DNA of 64,000 nt from Candidatus Fermentithermobacillaceae bacterium (GTDB lineage Bacteria; Bacillota; Sulfobacillia; Fermentithermobacillales; DUSS01), in contig JADBKE010000018.1 of the NCBI GenBank assembly GCA_014896535.1, forward strand, positions 67,501-131,500, written 5' to 3'. Below the pieces are notes generated by a model. That model worked only from the letters and a program-made list of their open reading frames with translations, was not told where the DNA came from and ran no database searches. The position numbers and the translations under genes are program-made. Positions 54,134 to 63,938 of this stretch are shown piece by piece (the first letter of the stretch is position 1; each line of letters opens with the position of its first letter).

Positions 54134-54198
54134 GAAAAGTTCCCAGTCGCGTCCCGGAAAGAGCCAGAAAAGGATTTCGCAGAGAAAACTTTTGACGT

Positions 54199-54277
54199 GC
54201 GCCCGTAGCTCAGTCGGATAGAGCGGGGGATTCCTAATCCCCGTCTGGCGGAGGTTCGAGTCCTCTCGGGCGCACCA
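54199..54277 (+). tRNA. tRNA-Arg(CCT)
   Basis: Acceptor GCGCCCG, anticodon stem GGGGA/TCCCC around loop TTCCTAA (CCT, reading AGG), T-loop GGTTCGAGTCC and an encoded CCA. Confidence 0.96.
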
Positions 54278-54300
54278 GTTTTTCATGAGGGCGTCTTTGA

Positions 54301-54936
<636 letters not shown>

Positions 54937-54948
54937 CCAACATTTTTC

Positions 54949-54977
54949 TTGCCCTTATCGGGCTCTTGCCCTATTCT
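54949..54977 (+). promoter_or_regulatory. Promoter for the tRNA-Ser(CGA)-tRNA-Ser(GGA) pair
   Basis: TTGCCC (54949-54954), a 17-nt spacer and TATTCT (54972-54977), ending 17 bp before the first tRNA. Confidence 0.55.
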
Positions 54978-54994
54978 CAAATAATGGAGGTAAC

Positions 54995-55084
54995 GGAGGG
55001 GTGTCGGAGCGGTTGAACGAGCCCGCCTCGAAAGCGGGTAGGCGTTTACGCGCCTCGTGGGTTCGAATCCCACCCCCTCCGCCA
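54995..55084 (+). tRNA. tRNA-Ser(CGA)
   Basis: Acceptor GGAGGGG, anticodon stem CCCGC/GCGGG around loop CTCGAAA (CGA, reading TCG), long variable arm, T-loop GGTTCGAATCC and an encoded CCA. Confidence 0.96.
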
Positions 55085-55103
55085 CGCGAAGGCAAGACCA
55101 AGC

Positions 55104-55197
55104 GGAGGGATGTCCGAGTGGCTGAAGGAGCACGCCTGGAGAGCGTGTAGACGGGCTAAGACCTGTCTCGTGGGTTCAAATCCCACTCCCTCCGCCA
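55104..55197 (+). tRNA. tRNA-Ser(GGA)
   Basis: Acceptor GGAGGGA, anticodon stem CACGC/GCGTG around loop CTGGAGA (GGA, reading TCC/TCT), long variable arm, T-loop GGTTCAAATCC and an encoded CCA. Confidence 0.96.
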
Positions 55198-55261
55198 TGA
55201 CTTTTCCCGACCCGTGGGATTTCGACAGCCGAAATTCCAGCGGAGTCCGGTGATTCAATTT

Positions 55262-55485
55262 TGGCCGTGCTAGACGGGGAGGTAGCGGTGCCCTGTAACC
55301 CGCAACCCGCTATAGCGGGGTCGAAGCCTTCCTGAGGCCGTCTCTTTGTGGGGTCCGGCCGTTGCGGGCGGCGAAGAAGGTTGGGTCCGGCGCAACGTGC
55401 CCCCGTGAACCCCGCCAGGTCCGGGAGGAAGCAACGGTAAGCGGATCGGTGCGTGTGCCGCCGGGGTGCCTGACTGGAGCAAGCT
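55262..55485 (+). ncRNA. ffs: Signal recognition particle RNA, large (6S, Alu-containing) type
   Basis: The Bacillota-type SRP RNA. The Alu part opens GCCGTGCTAGACGGGGAGGT and continues with GCGGTGCCCTGTAACC. The Ffh-binding helix 8 is clear: CCAGGTCCGGGAGGAAGC (55415-55432), with a GGGA (GNRA) tetraloop. The end GTGCCGCCGGGGTGCCTG matches the 3' Alu strand. Both termini are approximate. Its position just before dnaX is conserved in Bacillota. Confidence 0.92.
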
Positions 55486-55561
55486 ACAGCGGTATCGCCC
55501 GGAAGGAGCGGTCGAGGGCGGGTGCACGGCCATCGGATTTTCCGATTGGGGGGTTTGGCTT

Positions 55562-57322
55562 GTGCCCTACCAGGTCCTGTACAGAGCGTGGCGGCCAAAC
55601 TCCTGGCGTCAGGTGGTCGGTCAGAAGTCGGTGGTCAGGATCCTCGAAAATGCCTTGCTCCAAAACAAGGTATCTCACGCATACCTGTTCTCGGGTCCCC
55701 GAGGGACCGGAAAGACCACCGTCGCAAGGCTTCTCGCGAAGGCCGTCAACTGTAAGAACAGGCAAGGCGCCGAACCCTGTAACTCCTGTGATTCATGCAC
55801 CGCTATTCAAAACGGCACCTCTGTGGACGTAGTGGAAATCGACGCCGCTTCCAACAGGGGAATCGACGAGATAAGGAGCATAACCGAGTCTACCAGGTAC
55901 CTTCCCGTCACCGGCGCGTACAAAGTGTACATCGTAGACGAGGTTCACATGCTTACGCAGGAAGCATTCAATGCCCTCCTCAAAACGCTCGAGGAACCTC
56001 CCCCGCACGTCATATTCATCCTGGCCACTACCGCTCCCCACCGGATTCCGGTGACGATAACGTCCAGGTGCCAGCGGATGGAGTTCCACAAGCTCTCGGT
56101 CGGGGAAATATGCGAGCGTCTCGAGGAGATAGCCTCCTCCGAGGGCATCGATATCGAACCCGAAGCCCGCGATGCTCTGGCCAGGGCGGCTGAAGGTTCT
56201 CTCAGGGACGCCATTTCCCTCCTGGACCTGTGCAGCGCGTATGGTCGGGGGAAAGTGACGCGGCAGGACGTGGAAGAGGTGCTGGGCACGTCCCCGCTGG
56301 ACTTCATGGAGAGGCTGGTGAGATCTCTTGCCGCGGGAGACGCCCGGGAGACGTTACGGGCTTTGCGCGAGATGTCCGATGCCGGTAAGGACTTCTTGCA
56401 ACTTGCCCAGGAAGTGGGAAATTTCGCCAAGGATCTGATCCTGCTGAAGTCCGGGGGGGACCTCTCGGAGCTGACGAGGCCTCCAGATGAGTCCCGGAGG
56501 ATGCAGGAGCTGGCATCCAGCGTCTCCAGGAACTTTCTGTTCGCGCTTCTGGACGCCGCGGCCAGGGCGGTGAGCGAGATGAGGGGCGCCTCGGACCCCA
56601 AGCTCGTCCTGGAACTGACTCTGCTGGGACTAGCCTGCCCGTCCCAACATATGGAGGTTCAAATGTTCCGGGCAGATCCTGGCTTTGAAGGAGCACCTCG
56701 GGACAGAGGCGATGGAGCCTGCACCTGGCAGGAGCCACCCGCAGGAGATCAAAGACGGACGGCGCACGTTCGTTTGCCCGTCGTCGAAGGTCGCGGCGAG
56801 TCTCCGGAGCCATCCCGGGCGGAGCGGGCCGAAACGGGTTCGGTCACGGCGGAACCGGTAAACGCGTCGCTCGCCGGCCCGGAGGAGATCCTCAATCGCG
56901 TGAAGAGCGTGTGGGACGACCTTTTGAACGTTCTCCAGAAACGGAGACTCGTGAAAGCCCGAGCTTACCTCTTGCCCGGAAAGCCTGTAGGTCTGCGGGA
57001 TGGCAACGTGGTGGTGTTGAAGTTCCCGGCTGCGTACACAACCCACCTTGAACAAGTCATGGTTCCGGCGACCCGGAAGTCCATCGAAACCGAACTTTCC
57101 AAGCTCACAGGGCTGGACCTCCGCATCGCAGCGGTTCCCGATGAGCCGGATGGAGGTGGCGACGGCGACGAAGGCGTTGCCAAACCGGATGACGCGGGCA
57201 ATCCCCTTGTGCTCAAGGCACGAGAGTTACTGGACGCAGCAGCGCGGCAAAGGTCCGGGCCTGCCGGCACCGATGTGGATTCTGGGCCGGCCAGGAGAGA
57301 TAGCGGCAAGACAATTGGCTGA
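55562..57322 (+). CDS. dnaX: DNA polymerase III gamma/tau subunit
   Basis: The clamp-loader ATPase, 586 residues. It opens VLYRAWRPNSWRQVVGQ and has Walker A SGPRGTGKTTVARLLAKAVNC, zinc ligands (NC... CNSCDSC), Walker B VYIVDEVHML and the SRC motif ITSRCQRMEF. The C-terminal half is a divergent tau-like region. The GTG at 55562 is chosen, 8 nt after GGGGGG; the open frame back to 55466 overlaps the SRP RNA. First gene of the dnaX-ybaB-recR-yaaL-bofA series. Confidence 0.95.
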   Translation: MPYQVLYRAWRPNSWRQVVGQKSVVRILENALLQNKVSHAYLFSGPRGTGKTTVARLLAKAVNCKNRQGAEPCNSCDSCTAIQNGTSVDVVEIDAASNRGIDEIRSITESTRYLPVTGAYKVYIVDEVHMLTQEAFNALLKTLEEPPPHVIFILATTAPHRIPVTITSRCQRMEFHKLSVGEICERLEEIASSEGIDIEPEARDALARAAEGSLRDAISLLDLCSAYGRGKVTRQDVEEVLGTSPLDFMERLVRSLAAGDARETLRALREMSDAGKDFLQLAQEVGNFAKDLILLKSGGDLSELTRPPDESRRMQELASSVSRNFLFALLDAAARAVSEMRGASDPKLVLELTLLGLACPSQHMEVQMFRADPGFEGAPRDRGDGACTWQEPPAGDQRRTAHVRLPVVEGRGESPEPSRAERAETGSVTAEPVNASLAGPEEILNRVKSVWDDLLNVLQKRRLVKARAYLLPGKPVGLRDGNVVVLKFPAAYTTHLEQVMVPATRKSIETELSKLTGLDLRIAAVPDEPDGGGDGDEGVAKPDDAGNPLVLKARELLDAAARQRSGPAGTDVDSGPARRDSGKTIG

Positions 57323-57345
57323 CCCTAACGAAGGGGGTAAGAACT

Positions 57346-57672
57346 ATGCCCAAATTCCAGGGCGGATTCGACATGTCCCGGCTCCTGAAGGAAGCTCAAA
57401 AGCTTCAAGCTGAGATGGAGCGGATCGAAGGCGAGCTCGCCGAAAAAACCGTGGAAGAAACGGCTGGCGGTGGTGCCGTGCGGGCGGTTGTAACGTGCGG
57501 CTTCAGAGTTAAATCCATCAAAATCGACCCCGAAGCGGTCGACCTCGAGGACCTGGATATGCTCTCGGACCTCATCGTTGCTGCCGTCAATGCGGCTTTG
57601 GACAAAGCCAGGAAAACGGCCCAGGAGGAGATGGCCAAGGTCACGGGCGGGGTGAACCTGCCCCTGGTTTAA
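57346..57672 (+). CDS. ybaB: YbaB/EbfC family nucleoid-associated protein
   Basis: A 108-residue DNA-binding protein of dimeric tweezer shape. It opens with a Gly/Met-rich head (FQGGFDMSRLLKEAQKLQAEMERIEGEL) and has GGGAVRAVVTCGFRVKSIKIDPE, then a helical end. The ATG follows AAGGGGG. It lies between dnaX (23 bp) and recR (14 bp), as in most bacteria. Confidence 0.96.
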   Translation: MPKFQGGFDMSRLLKEAQKLQAEMERIEGELAEKTVEETAGGGAVRAVVTCGFRVKSIKIDPEAVDLEDLDMLSDLIVAAVNAALDKARKTAQEEMAKVTGGVNLPLV

Positions 57673-57686
57673 GTAGGTGAGCCGAT

Positions 57687-58289
57687 TTGTCTTTTCCGGA
57701 GCCCCTCGTTAAACTCATAGAAGAGTTCAGAAAACTCCCCGGGGTCGGTCCCAAAGCGGCCCAGCGGCTCGCGCTGCACCTTATCTTATCGGGCAAGCCG
57801 GCCATCGACGCACTCGTCTCCTCGCTGGTGGCGGCGAGAGACAGGATAAAGCGGTGCTCCGTTTGCGGTAACCTCACTGAAGCGGACCCGTGCCCGCTCT
57901 GCAAAGACCCCCGCAGGGACGGTTCCGTCCTCTGCGTCGTTGCCTCGCCCCAGGATGTAGCCGCCATCGAACGATCGGGCGGGTTCAAGGGCCTGTATCA
58001 CGTGCTGCGCGGCCCCATCGCTCCCATGGACGGGATAGGGCCCGAGGACGTCGGGGCCGAGGATCTGGTGCGGCGAGTCAGGGATTCGAAAGGCAAGATA
58101 AAAGAGGTTATCCTTGCCACGAACCCGGACGCCGAGGGAGAAGCTACGGCGCTTTACCTCTCCAAAGAGTTGAAGCCTCTGGGAATAACCGTGACCAGGT
58201 TGGCGAGAGGGCTTCCCCAGGGAGCGGAGATCGACTACCAGGACGACATCACTCTCATCAAAGCTCTGGAAGGCAGGCGCGAGATATAA
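57687..58289 (+). CDS. recR: Recombination mediator RecR
   Basis: A 200-residue RecFOR-pathway protein. HhH motif LPGVGPKAAQRLALHL, zinc finger CSVCGNLTEADPCPLC and the Toprim domain (VVASPQDVAAIERSG, EVILATNPDAEGEATALYL) are complete. The TTG start follows AGGTGA. RecR is kept although recF is missing from its usual place beside dnaN; RecO/RecR can act without RecF in some bacteria. Confidence 0.96.
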   Translation: MSFPEPLVKLIEEFRKLPGVGPKAAQRLALHLILSGKPAIDALVSSLVAARDRIKRCSVCGNLTEADPCPLCKDPRRDGSVLCVVASPQDVAAIERSGGFKGLYHVLRGPIAPMDGIGPEDVGAEDLVRRVRDSKGKIKEVILATNPDAEGEATALYLSKELKPLGITVTRLARGLPQGAEIDYQDDITLIKALEGRREI

Positions 58290-58464
58290 AGCGGACCACG
58301 TGTAGGGCACACCGCCGTTGCTTGATATACCCGGTTGATCCACCAGACGTATCAGGCTTCCACCACCTGGCAATACTCTTGCAGGAAGGATAGTGGAACA
58401 TCGGCTGACCGCGCGAATATCTATGAGCCGGTATCTGAAGCCGGGTGGAGGAGGGTGGACCCTG

Positions 58465-58689
58465 GTGTTCGGCTTGAGGCAGCCAAAAAGCGAAAAGGAA
58501 ATCGAAAGAAAGGCCCTGCTAAAGGCGCTTCGGCAGGCACAGCACGAGATGGACGTCGCTCTCTCGTATTTTCACGAGTCGACCGACCCGGAAATCATCG
58601 ATCACGCCATCTACCTCATGGAAGCTGCTCGAAAGAAGTACTCGTACTTCCTGAGGAAGGCGCGGCAAGACAACCTGTTCACAAGTTAG
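58465..58689 (+). CDS. yaaL: YaaL-like DUF2508 protein
   Basis: A 74-residue charged helical protein: QPKSEKEIERKALLKALRQA, then EIIDHAIYLMEAARKKYSYFLRKAR, as in YaaL (DUF2508). The GTG at 58465 lies after GGAGGAGGG and gives the same length as B. subtilis YaaL; the frame is open to 58393 without support. It lies between recR and bofA, the conserved order in spore formers. Function unknown. Confidence 0.85.
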   Translation: MFGLRQPKSEKEIERKALLKALRQAQHEMDVALSYFHESTDPEIIDHAIYLMEAARKKYSYFLRKARQDNLFTS

Positions 58690-58754
58690 GCCGTTCGGAC
58701 AGGTGTCATAAAACCCCGCGATGACGCATACCGTTGGGTCGGAGGGAAAAGGCG

Positions 58755-59015
58755 ATGGACCTCAACGCCCTTCTGGGGATCGCCGTAGCCGCAGTAGTTC
58801 TCGTGTACCTGCTGAAAGCCCTCAAGGGGGCTCTCGTCGTCCTCGGGAAAGTAGCGCTTCGGACCCTCGTAGCTTTCGCAGGCATATGGGCCTTCAACGT
58901 CTTGGCCGGGCTTTTCGGCATTCACATGGGGCTCAACCTCATTTCCGCCTTGACCATAGCGCTTTTAGGCTTGCCGGGGATAGCTCTTCTGTTTGCCGTG
59001 AAGTACCTTTTGTAG
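58755..59015 (+). CDS. bofA: BofA-like inhibitor of pro-sigma-K processing
   Basis: An 86-residue membrane protein with hydrophobic segments at about 5-25, 30-57 and 60-86, ending GLPGIALLFAVKYLL. Length, hydropathy and position after recR-yaaL match BofA, which holds the SpoIVFB protease in check in the mother-cell membrane around the forespore. The ATG follows GGAGGG. It is one of the best signs that the organism sporulates. Confidence 0.88.
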   Translation: MDLNALLGIAVAAVVLVYLLKALKGALVVLGKVALRTLVAFAGIWAFNVLAGLFGIHMGLNLISALTIALLGLPGIALLFAVKYLL

Positions 59016-59084
59016 GCGCGGAAGGACCCCTCTACCCCTGCCGGTGACCCTTCATCCGGTTCTGGCCGAATCACGAGCCCCACA

Positions 59085-60275
59085 TCACCGCAGGAATTTC
59101 CGGGGATCCTTTGCCTCGCCATCGAGACGCACTTCGAAATGGACATGGGGACCCGTAGCGTATCCCGAGTCACCCACGCAACCTATGACCTGGCCAGCCA
59201 CTACGCTCTGTCCTCGCGAGACGCTTGCCCTGGAGAGGTGAGCGTATCTCGTAACGAGTCCGTTTCCGTGGTCGATGGTGACCATTCGACCGTAACCCGA
59301 AACGTAACCGACGAATGTGACCTTCCCGGAGGCCACCGCCCGGACCGGAGTCCCGATGGGCGCGGCGATGTCGAGTCCTTCGTGGAAATGGCGCACTCCG
59401 CTTATGGGATGAATCCGCCAGCCAAAACCCGACGTAATTCGCCCGAGGACGGGCCATTCCAGGGGAGAACCCTTGAAAGCCGAGGCCACAGCCCACGTTT
59501 CTCTGGGTATTTGAGCGACCGGAATGATTAGAAGCTGCCCGGGGATGATGACATCACCGGTGAGAGAGTTTGCCTTCCGGATGGAATCCACCGTAACGCC
59601 ATAAGCCCGGGCTATCCCCCACAGGGTGTCGCCCTTCGCAACCCTCCTGACCAGCGCCGACGCGTTCTCCACGATCATCAGGCGCTGACCTGCGGTAATC
59701 GTGTCGGGTGAGTCGATGCCGTTTATCGTCGCGATGGAAGCTACGGTCGTATTGTGGGAAAGAGCTATCGAGGCCAGCGTATCACCTTCTCTGACCACGT
59801 ACGTCACCAGTGACGGCGCTCCGCTACCCCCACTTGGGCCAGGGGCGTTCAGGTCGGAATTTCCGCTGGCGTCATCCCGCGGAAGCGAGAAGAGAACCAG
59901 GTCGCGGCTGGACTCGGTTTCCGCCCTGCGGGTTCGGCTCGTGCCCGCCGGGAGCAGCCCGTCGCCGTTTGACCGCAAGGCAGCCGAATCCGGAGCGTGC
60001 GCGGTATCGGCGGGGCCCTCAGCTCGTTCTAGGGAGTCCTCCAGCTCGAGCCAGGCCAGCGGCACGTCGACCGGTCCTCCCACGGCCGGTGCCTCGAGGA
60101 GCCGGGTGCCCCCGGCTTCGTCCGACTGGTATGGCCGGCTCACCGGAACGCGAAAGCGCCCTTCCGGCAAGAAAAGTCCGGCGAGAAAACCCAACATTAC
60201 CGGCACGATCCAGGCTGCGAGCAGGTGGTGCTTGGACTTGGTGGGACTCTTTCTTCTGGAGTTCGGTGCGGTCAC
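59085..60275 (-). CDS. LysM-LysM-M23 peptidase, membrane anchored
   Basis: A 396-residue envelope protein. A membrane segment lies at about 20-38 (LLAAWIVPVMLGFLAGLFL), then a Pro/Ser-rich linker to 150. Two LysM domains follow (VREGDTLASIALSHNTTV, VAKGDTLWGIARAYGVTV) and an M23 domain at about 285-396 with HEGLDIAAPIGTPV and GPHVHFEVRLDG zinc ligands. It should bind and cut peptidoglycan. The GTG start is weakly supported by a ribosome site. It is divergent from another LysM/M23 gene across a 572-bp gap. Confidence 0.9.
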   Translation of the reverse strand: MTAPNSRRKSPTKSKHHLLAAWIVPVMLGFLAGLFLPEGRFRVPVSRPYQSDEAGGTRLLEAPAVGGPVDVPLAWLELEDSLERAEGPADTAHAPDSAALRSNGDGLLPAGTSRTRRAETESSRDLVLFSLPRDDASGNSDLNAPGPSGGSGAPSLVTYVVREGDTLASIALSHNTTVASIATINGIDSPDTITAGQRLMIVENASALVRRVAKGDTLWGIARAYGVTVDSIRKANSLTGDVIIPGQLLIIPVAQIPRETWAVASAFKGSPLEWPVLGRITSGFGWRIHPISGVRHFHEGLDIAAPIGTPVRAVASGKVTFVGYVSGYGRMVTIDHGNGLVTRYAHLSRASVSRGQSVVAGQVIGCVGDSGYATGPHVHFEVRLDGEAKDPRKFLR

Positions 60276-60847
60276 CTTGCCGGAGATTTGCCGGCGCGAA
60301 GCCGCCTCCGGGTCGCGTCTTATGGGGCATCACTCCTAGGCGATAGGATTTCTGCCAGCCTGTAACATTATAACAATTCCCACATGTGGAAGCAAGACTC
60401 AGTCAACCCCGCAGTCCGCCCATATATCGTATGCCGGTCCGTACGTATAAGATGTGTCCGGGCCGGTCGGACTCGGAAAACGTAGCCGAGCAGCGCCTGC
60501 GATTAACCCAGCTGTCAACTCGCCTACCATAGCTCATCCGTATAGGTTAGAATAACTTCTGTTAGCATAATCTTTGACCCGGTTGACGGCATCTTCTGCT
60601 TGCCACCGCGTTGCACGACGCGCCGGGCGCCGGTGTCTTAAGAGGTTTGGGGAGATTCGGTGTCGTCTCACATACAGGTGGCGCCGTATAGACCCCGACC
60701 GCCGCGCCGGTAGTATCGCGGTAGGTGACCGGTACGGGACCGGGACTCGAGATCTGGACACGAGCTCGGGAGCTGACGTTTCGCTCCAGCGCGTTTCCGT
60801 TTGAGCGGTGCGGGAAGTTCCAGCGGAGTTCGTCGGGAGGCACGTAT
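60276..60847. other. Divergent regulatory gap between two LysM/M23 peptidase genes
   Basis: 572 bp without a convincing gene. Its left part holds the minus-strand promoter at 60367-60395 (separate entry). The right part shows AT-rich -10-like sequences (CATAAT near 60565-60570, read to the right) but no clear -35, and a GC-rich palindromic patch GCGCCGGGCGCCGG near 60620-60635. Confidence 0.4.
60367..60395 (-). promoter_or_regulatory. Extended -10 promoter with a palindrome in its spacer, for the 59085-60275 gene
   Basis: On the minus strand TTGCTT (60395-60390), a 17-nt spacer and TATAAT (60372-60367) preceded by TG (TGTTATAAT). The spacer contains the perfect 10-bp palindrome CCACATGTGG (60380-60389), which could be an operator. 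The leader to the GTG is about 85 nt. Confidence 0.7.
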
Positions 60848-62308
60848 ATGAAACCACATCCATATAACCCGGACTTACATAAGACTGGGAAAGCGACAGG
60901 GGGTGTAACGGCGTACGGCGCGGGCAGCCAGACCACACGAGGCAAAGGGCGGCCATCGTCGAAATTCGGGCTCGGTTTACCCGGGCACTTCCTGTGGACC
61001 GGGCTCGTGCTCGGCATCGCCCTTCTCCTCTGCTACATATACTTCTTTCCCCCGGTCTGGGCGGTGATCCTCGACGGGGAGGTACTCGGCTACGTCTCAC
61101 AGGTAGAAGAGGTCAGAAAGGCGGTAGCTCTCCTCGCCGAATCCGAGGCTTCCAGGATCGGCGCCCAGGTTGCTCCCGAGAATTCTCCCTCCTTCGTGAG
61201 AACGCGGCCGCCCCAAGGTGCAATGCTAGTTACTCCCGAAACCATGGCCGAGGTTCTGTCCGAGAAAATGGAGTTCCGGGCAACGGGTTACGTCATCCGC
61301 GTGGATGGGCAGGATGTTGTGGCGCTGCCTTCCGAAGAAGACGCCCGGCTTGTGCTGTCGAGTTTGCGAGAGCAATACGTGCAGTCGATATCGGGCAAAA
61401 GCCAGGCTACCGTGGAAGAGGTCCTGATCAAAGAGAACATCGAAATCGTGGAGAAGACGGTGTCCACGAGGATGTTCCGCTCCAAGGAAGATGCTCTGCG
61501 GATCCTCGTCCGCGGCACCGACAAGATAGTCACCCATATAGTGCAGCGGGGCGAATGCCTCTGGACGATAGCCCAGGCAAACCACATGACCGTCGACGAC
61601 CTCAGGAAAGCCAACCCCCAGGTGAAAGGAGACATCATCCACGAAGGAGACTCCCTGAATCTGGTGGTACCGGATCCATACGTTACCATTCAATCCAAAG
61701 AAAAGGTTGTGTTCACCGTCAGCATTCCGTATGCCACGGAAGTAACCTACGACGATTCATTGTGGCCGTGGCAGGAAAGGGTTCTCGTCGAGGGCAAGAA
61801 CGGGCAGAAGCTCGTGACTCAGGAAGTGGTTCGGGAAAACGGGCAGGAAGTATCCAGGCGGACGGTGGACGAAAGGATCCTGTCCTATCCGGTGACCAGG
61901 AAGGTTGTGAGAGGCTCAAAGCAGGTTCCTCCGATGGGCTCCGGGCAAATGGCCTGGCCGGTGAAGGGACGGGTAACTTCGTACTTCGGCCAGCGGTGGG
62001 GCTCGTTTCACTCTGGGATAGATATAGCCGCCCCGGCTGGAACCCCGGTGCTCGCCGCCGACAACGGGATGGTTTCTTACAGGGGGTGGAACGGGGGCTA
62101 CGGGAGACTCGTCTTGATAGATCACGGAAACGGGACGGTGACCGCTTACGCGCACCTGTCCGGCTACGAGGTCTCCGTCGGTGACAGAGTTGAAAAAGGC
62201 CAGGTGATCGGGTACGTTGGGTCCTCGGGGAACTCGACCGGCCCTCACCTCCACTTCGAGGTGCGGGTGAACGGAGTTGCCAAGAATCCCCTGGATTACT
62301 ATAAATGA
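60848..62308 (+). CDS. LysM-G5-M23 peptidase, membrane anchored
   Basis: A 486-residue envelope peptidase. The membrane segment is at about 50-70. A region with charged helices follows to 220. LysM is at about 228-276 (VQRGECLWTIAQANHMTV), a G5 domain at 277-356 (VVFTVSIPYATEVTYDDS, RTVDERILSYPVTRKVVRGSK) and M23 at 368-486 with SGIDIAAPAGTPV and GPHLHFEVRVNG. The ATG at 60848 lies 7 nt after GGGAGG. This LysM-G5-M23 order is common in clostridial cell-wall enzymes. Followed by murA after 122 bp. Confidence 0.92.
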   Translation: MKPHPYNPDLHKTGKATGGVTAYGAGSQTTRGKGRPSSKFGLGLPGHFLWTGLVLGIALLLCYIYFFPPVWAVILDGEVLGYVSQVEEVRKAVALLAESEASRIGAQVAPENSPSFVRTRPPQGAMLVTPETMAEVLSEKMEFRATGYVIRVDGQDVVALPSEEDARLVLSSLREQYVQSISGKSQATVEEVLIKENIEIVEKTVSTRMFRSKEDALRILVRGTDKIVTHIVQRGECLWTIAQANHMTVDDLRKANPQVKGDIIHEGDSLNLVVPDPYVTIQSKEKVVFTVSIPYATEVTYDDSLWPWQERVLVEGKNGQKLVTQEVVRENGQEVSRRTVDERILSYPVTRKVVRGSKQVPPMGSGQMAWPVKGRVTSYFGQRWGSFHSGIDIAAPAGTPVLAADNGMVSYRGWNGGYGRLVLIDHGNGTVTAYAHLSGYEVSVGDRVEKGQVIGYVGSSGNSTGPHLHFEVRVNGVAKNPLDYYK

Positions 62309-62430
62309 GTGCCGGGGGTGGCCCCGGGGTTGCAGCGATTTCCCGAAGTTCCGGCAGGTATCCGGCGTTACGCTGGCGAAAAACAAGCCACAGCAACCGA
62401 GCGGTGACGGAGGAACCAGGGGACGATAGC

Positions 62431-63681
62431 ATGGGTACATTCGTTATAGAAGGCGGACGCAAACTCTCGGGTACGGTGTGGATCAGCGGGTCGAAGAACT
62501 CGTCGGTCGCTCTCATCCCCGCCTGCCTCCTGGCAGAGGGGACGTCGCGCCTGGAAAATCTCGCCCTTATCAGAGATGTCCAGGTGTTCGCAAGGATCCT
62601 CAAAGATCTCGGGGCAAATGTGGATTTCCAGGGCCATTCCATCACGATATCGCCCAACGGGTTCAGCTCATGGAAAGCTCCATACGATCTGGTCAAACAG
62701 TTAAGGGCTTCCTATTATCTCATGGGGGTGCTTTTGGCTAAGTTCGGGCGCGCCGAGGTAGGCTTGCCGGGAGGTTGCGACATCGGTCCCCGGCCAATCG
62801 ATCAGCACCTGAAAGGGTTCAAAGCGCTGGGCGCCGATGTGCGGGTGGAGGGTGGCGTAGTCAAGCTCCAGGCCAAGTCACTGAAGGGAACATCCATTTA
62901 TCTGGATATTCCGAGCGTAGGGGCCACCATCAACATCATGCTGGCCGCTTCGAGAGCCGAAGGGACTACGGTAATCGAGAACGCCGCCAAGGAACCCCAC
63001 GTGGTCGACCTAGCGAACTTCCTGAACGCCATGGGTGCCAAGGTCCTGGGTGCCGGCACCGACGTGATCAAGGTCCGCGGGACTAAGTCCCTGAAAGGTG
63101 CTACCCACTCCGTGATTCCAGACGACATGGAGGCAGCCACCTACATGATGGCTGCTGTGGCCACTCGCGGGAACGTTCTGTTACGCAACGTGATCCCCAA
63201 GCACCTCGAACCCGTGAGCGCCAAATTGCGAGAGGCCGGCGCTATCGTGGAGGAGGAAGGCGACGGCATCAGGGTAATGTGCGACGAGCGCCCCCGGGCG
63301 GTAAACGTCAAGACTCTGCCGTATCCCGGATTTCCCACCGATGCTCAGCAACCTCTGGTGGCGGTGATGGCTACGGCCGAAGGTACCAGCGTGGTTCAGG
63401 AGTCCGTCTACGATAATCGCCTGGGGTATGTCTCCGAACTCATTAAGATGGGCGCCCACATTAAGGTGGAGGGAAGGACCGCCATCGTGGAGGGCGTGCC
63501 TTACCTCGTCGGTGCCCCGGTCAAGGCCAACGATCTCCGAGCGGGTGCGGCGCTAGTTGTAGCCGGCCTGTCCGCACGAGGCCAGACGGTGGTGCACGGG
63601 ACGGAATTGATAGACCGGGGCTACGAAAGCATGGAAACGAAGCTCAGCTCCCTGGGTGCTTCCATAAAGAGAGAAGAATAG
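62431..63681 (+). CDS. murA: UDP-N-acetylglucosamine 1-carboxyvinyltransferase
   Basis: The first committed enzyme of peptidoglycan synthesis, 416 residues, the fosfomycin target. The active-site Cys is present in LPGGCDIGPRPIDQHLKG, with the flexible loop around it. The substrate Lys is in ISGSKNSSVALIPA near residue 22. The ATG at 62431 gives the normal N-terminus. Many Bacillota have two MurA paralogues; this may be either. Its neighbours are wall peptidases. Confidence 0.95.
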   Translation: MGTFVIEGGRKLSGTVWISGSKNSSVALIPACLLAEGTSRLENLALIRDVQVFARILKDLGANVDFQGHSITISPNGFSSWKAPYDLVKQLRASYYLMGVLLAKFGRAEVGLPGGCDIGPRPIDQHLKGFKALGADVRVEGGVVKLQAKSLKGTSIYLDIPSVGATINIMLAASRAEGTTVIENAAKEPHVVDLANFLNAMGAKVLGAGTDVIKVRGTKSLKGATHSVIPDDMEAATYMMAAVATRGNVLLRNVIPKHLEPVSAKLREAGAIVEEEGDGIRVMCDERPRAVNVKTLPYPGFPTDAQQPLVAVMATAEGTSVVQESVYDNRLGYVSELIKMGAHIKVEGRTAIVEGVPYLVGAPVKANDLRAGAALVVAGLSARGQTVVHGTELIDRGYESMETKLSSLGASIKREE

Positions 63682-63938
63682 CATCGGTTACACGCGTTGC
63701 CTCCAGCAGACTTCCGCTTGCCCCGTTCGTTAATATATAGACGGGGATATGCTCGTACACCTCGCCAATTCCTATCTCGCGTTTGGAGGTGCCGGGTACT
63801 CCCTGCCTTCCGGGTTTCTCGACGGAAGGTCTGACAGAATCCAAGTTCCGGTGCCGAATCTGTTTTGAAAACGTACCCATAGTTGAAAGGAGGTGGCGCC
63901 CGACTTTCGCCGCCGCGACATGCCGGCGGTGACGGGTC

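Noticed and set aside
60994-62184. 396-codon plus-strand open frame within the LysM-G5-M23 gene
   Set aside because: Arg-rich +1-type reading inside a gene with three clear domains.
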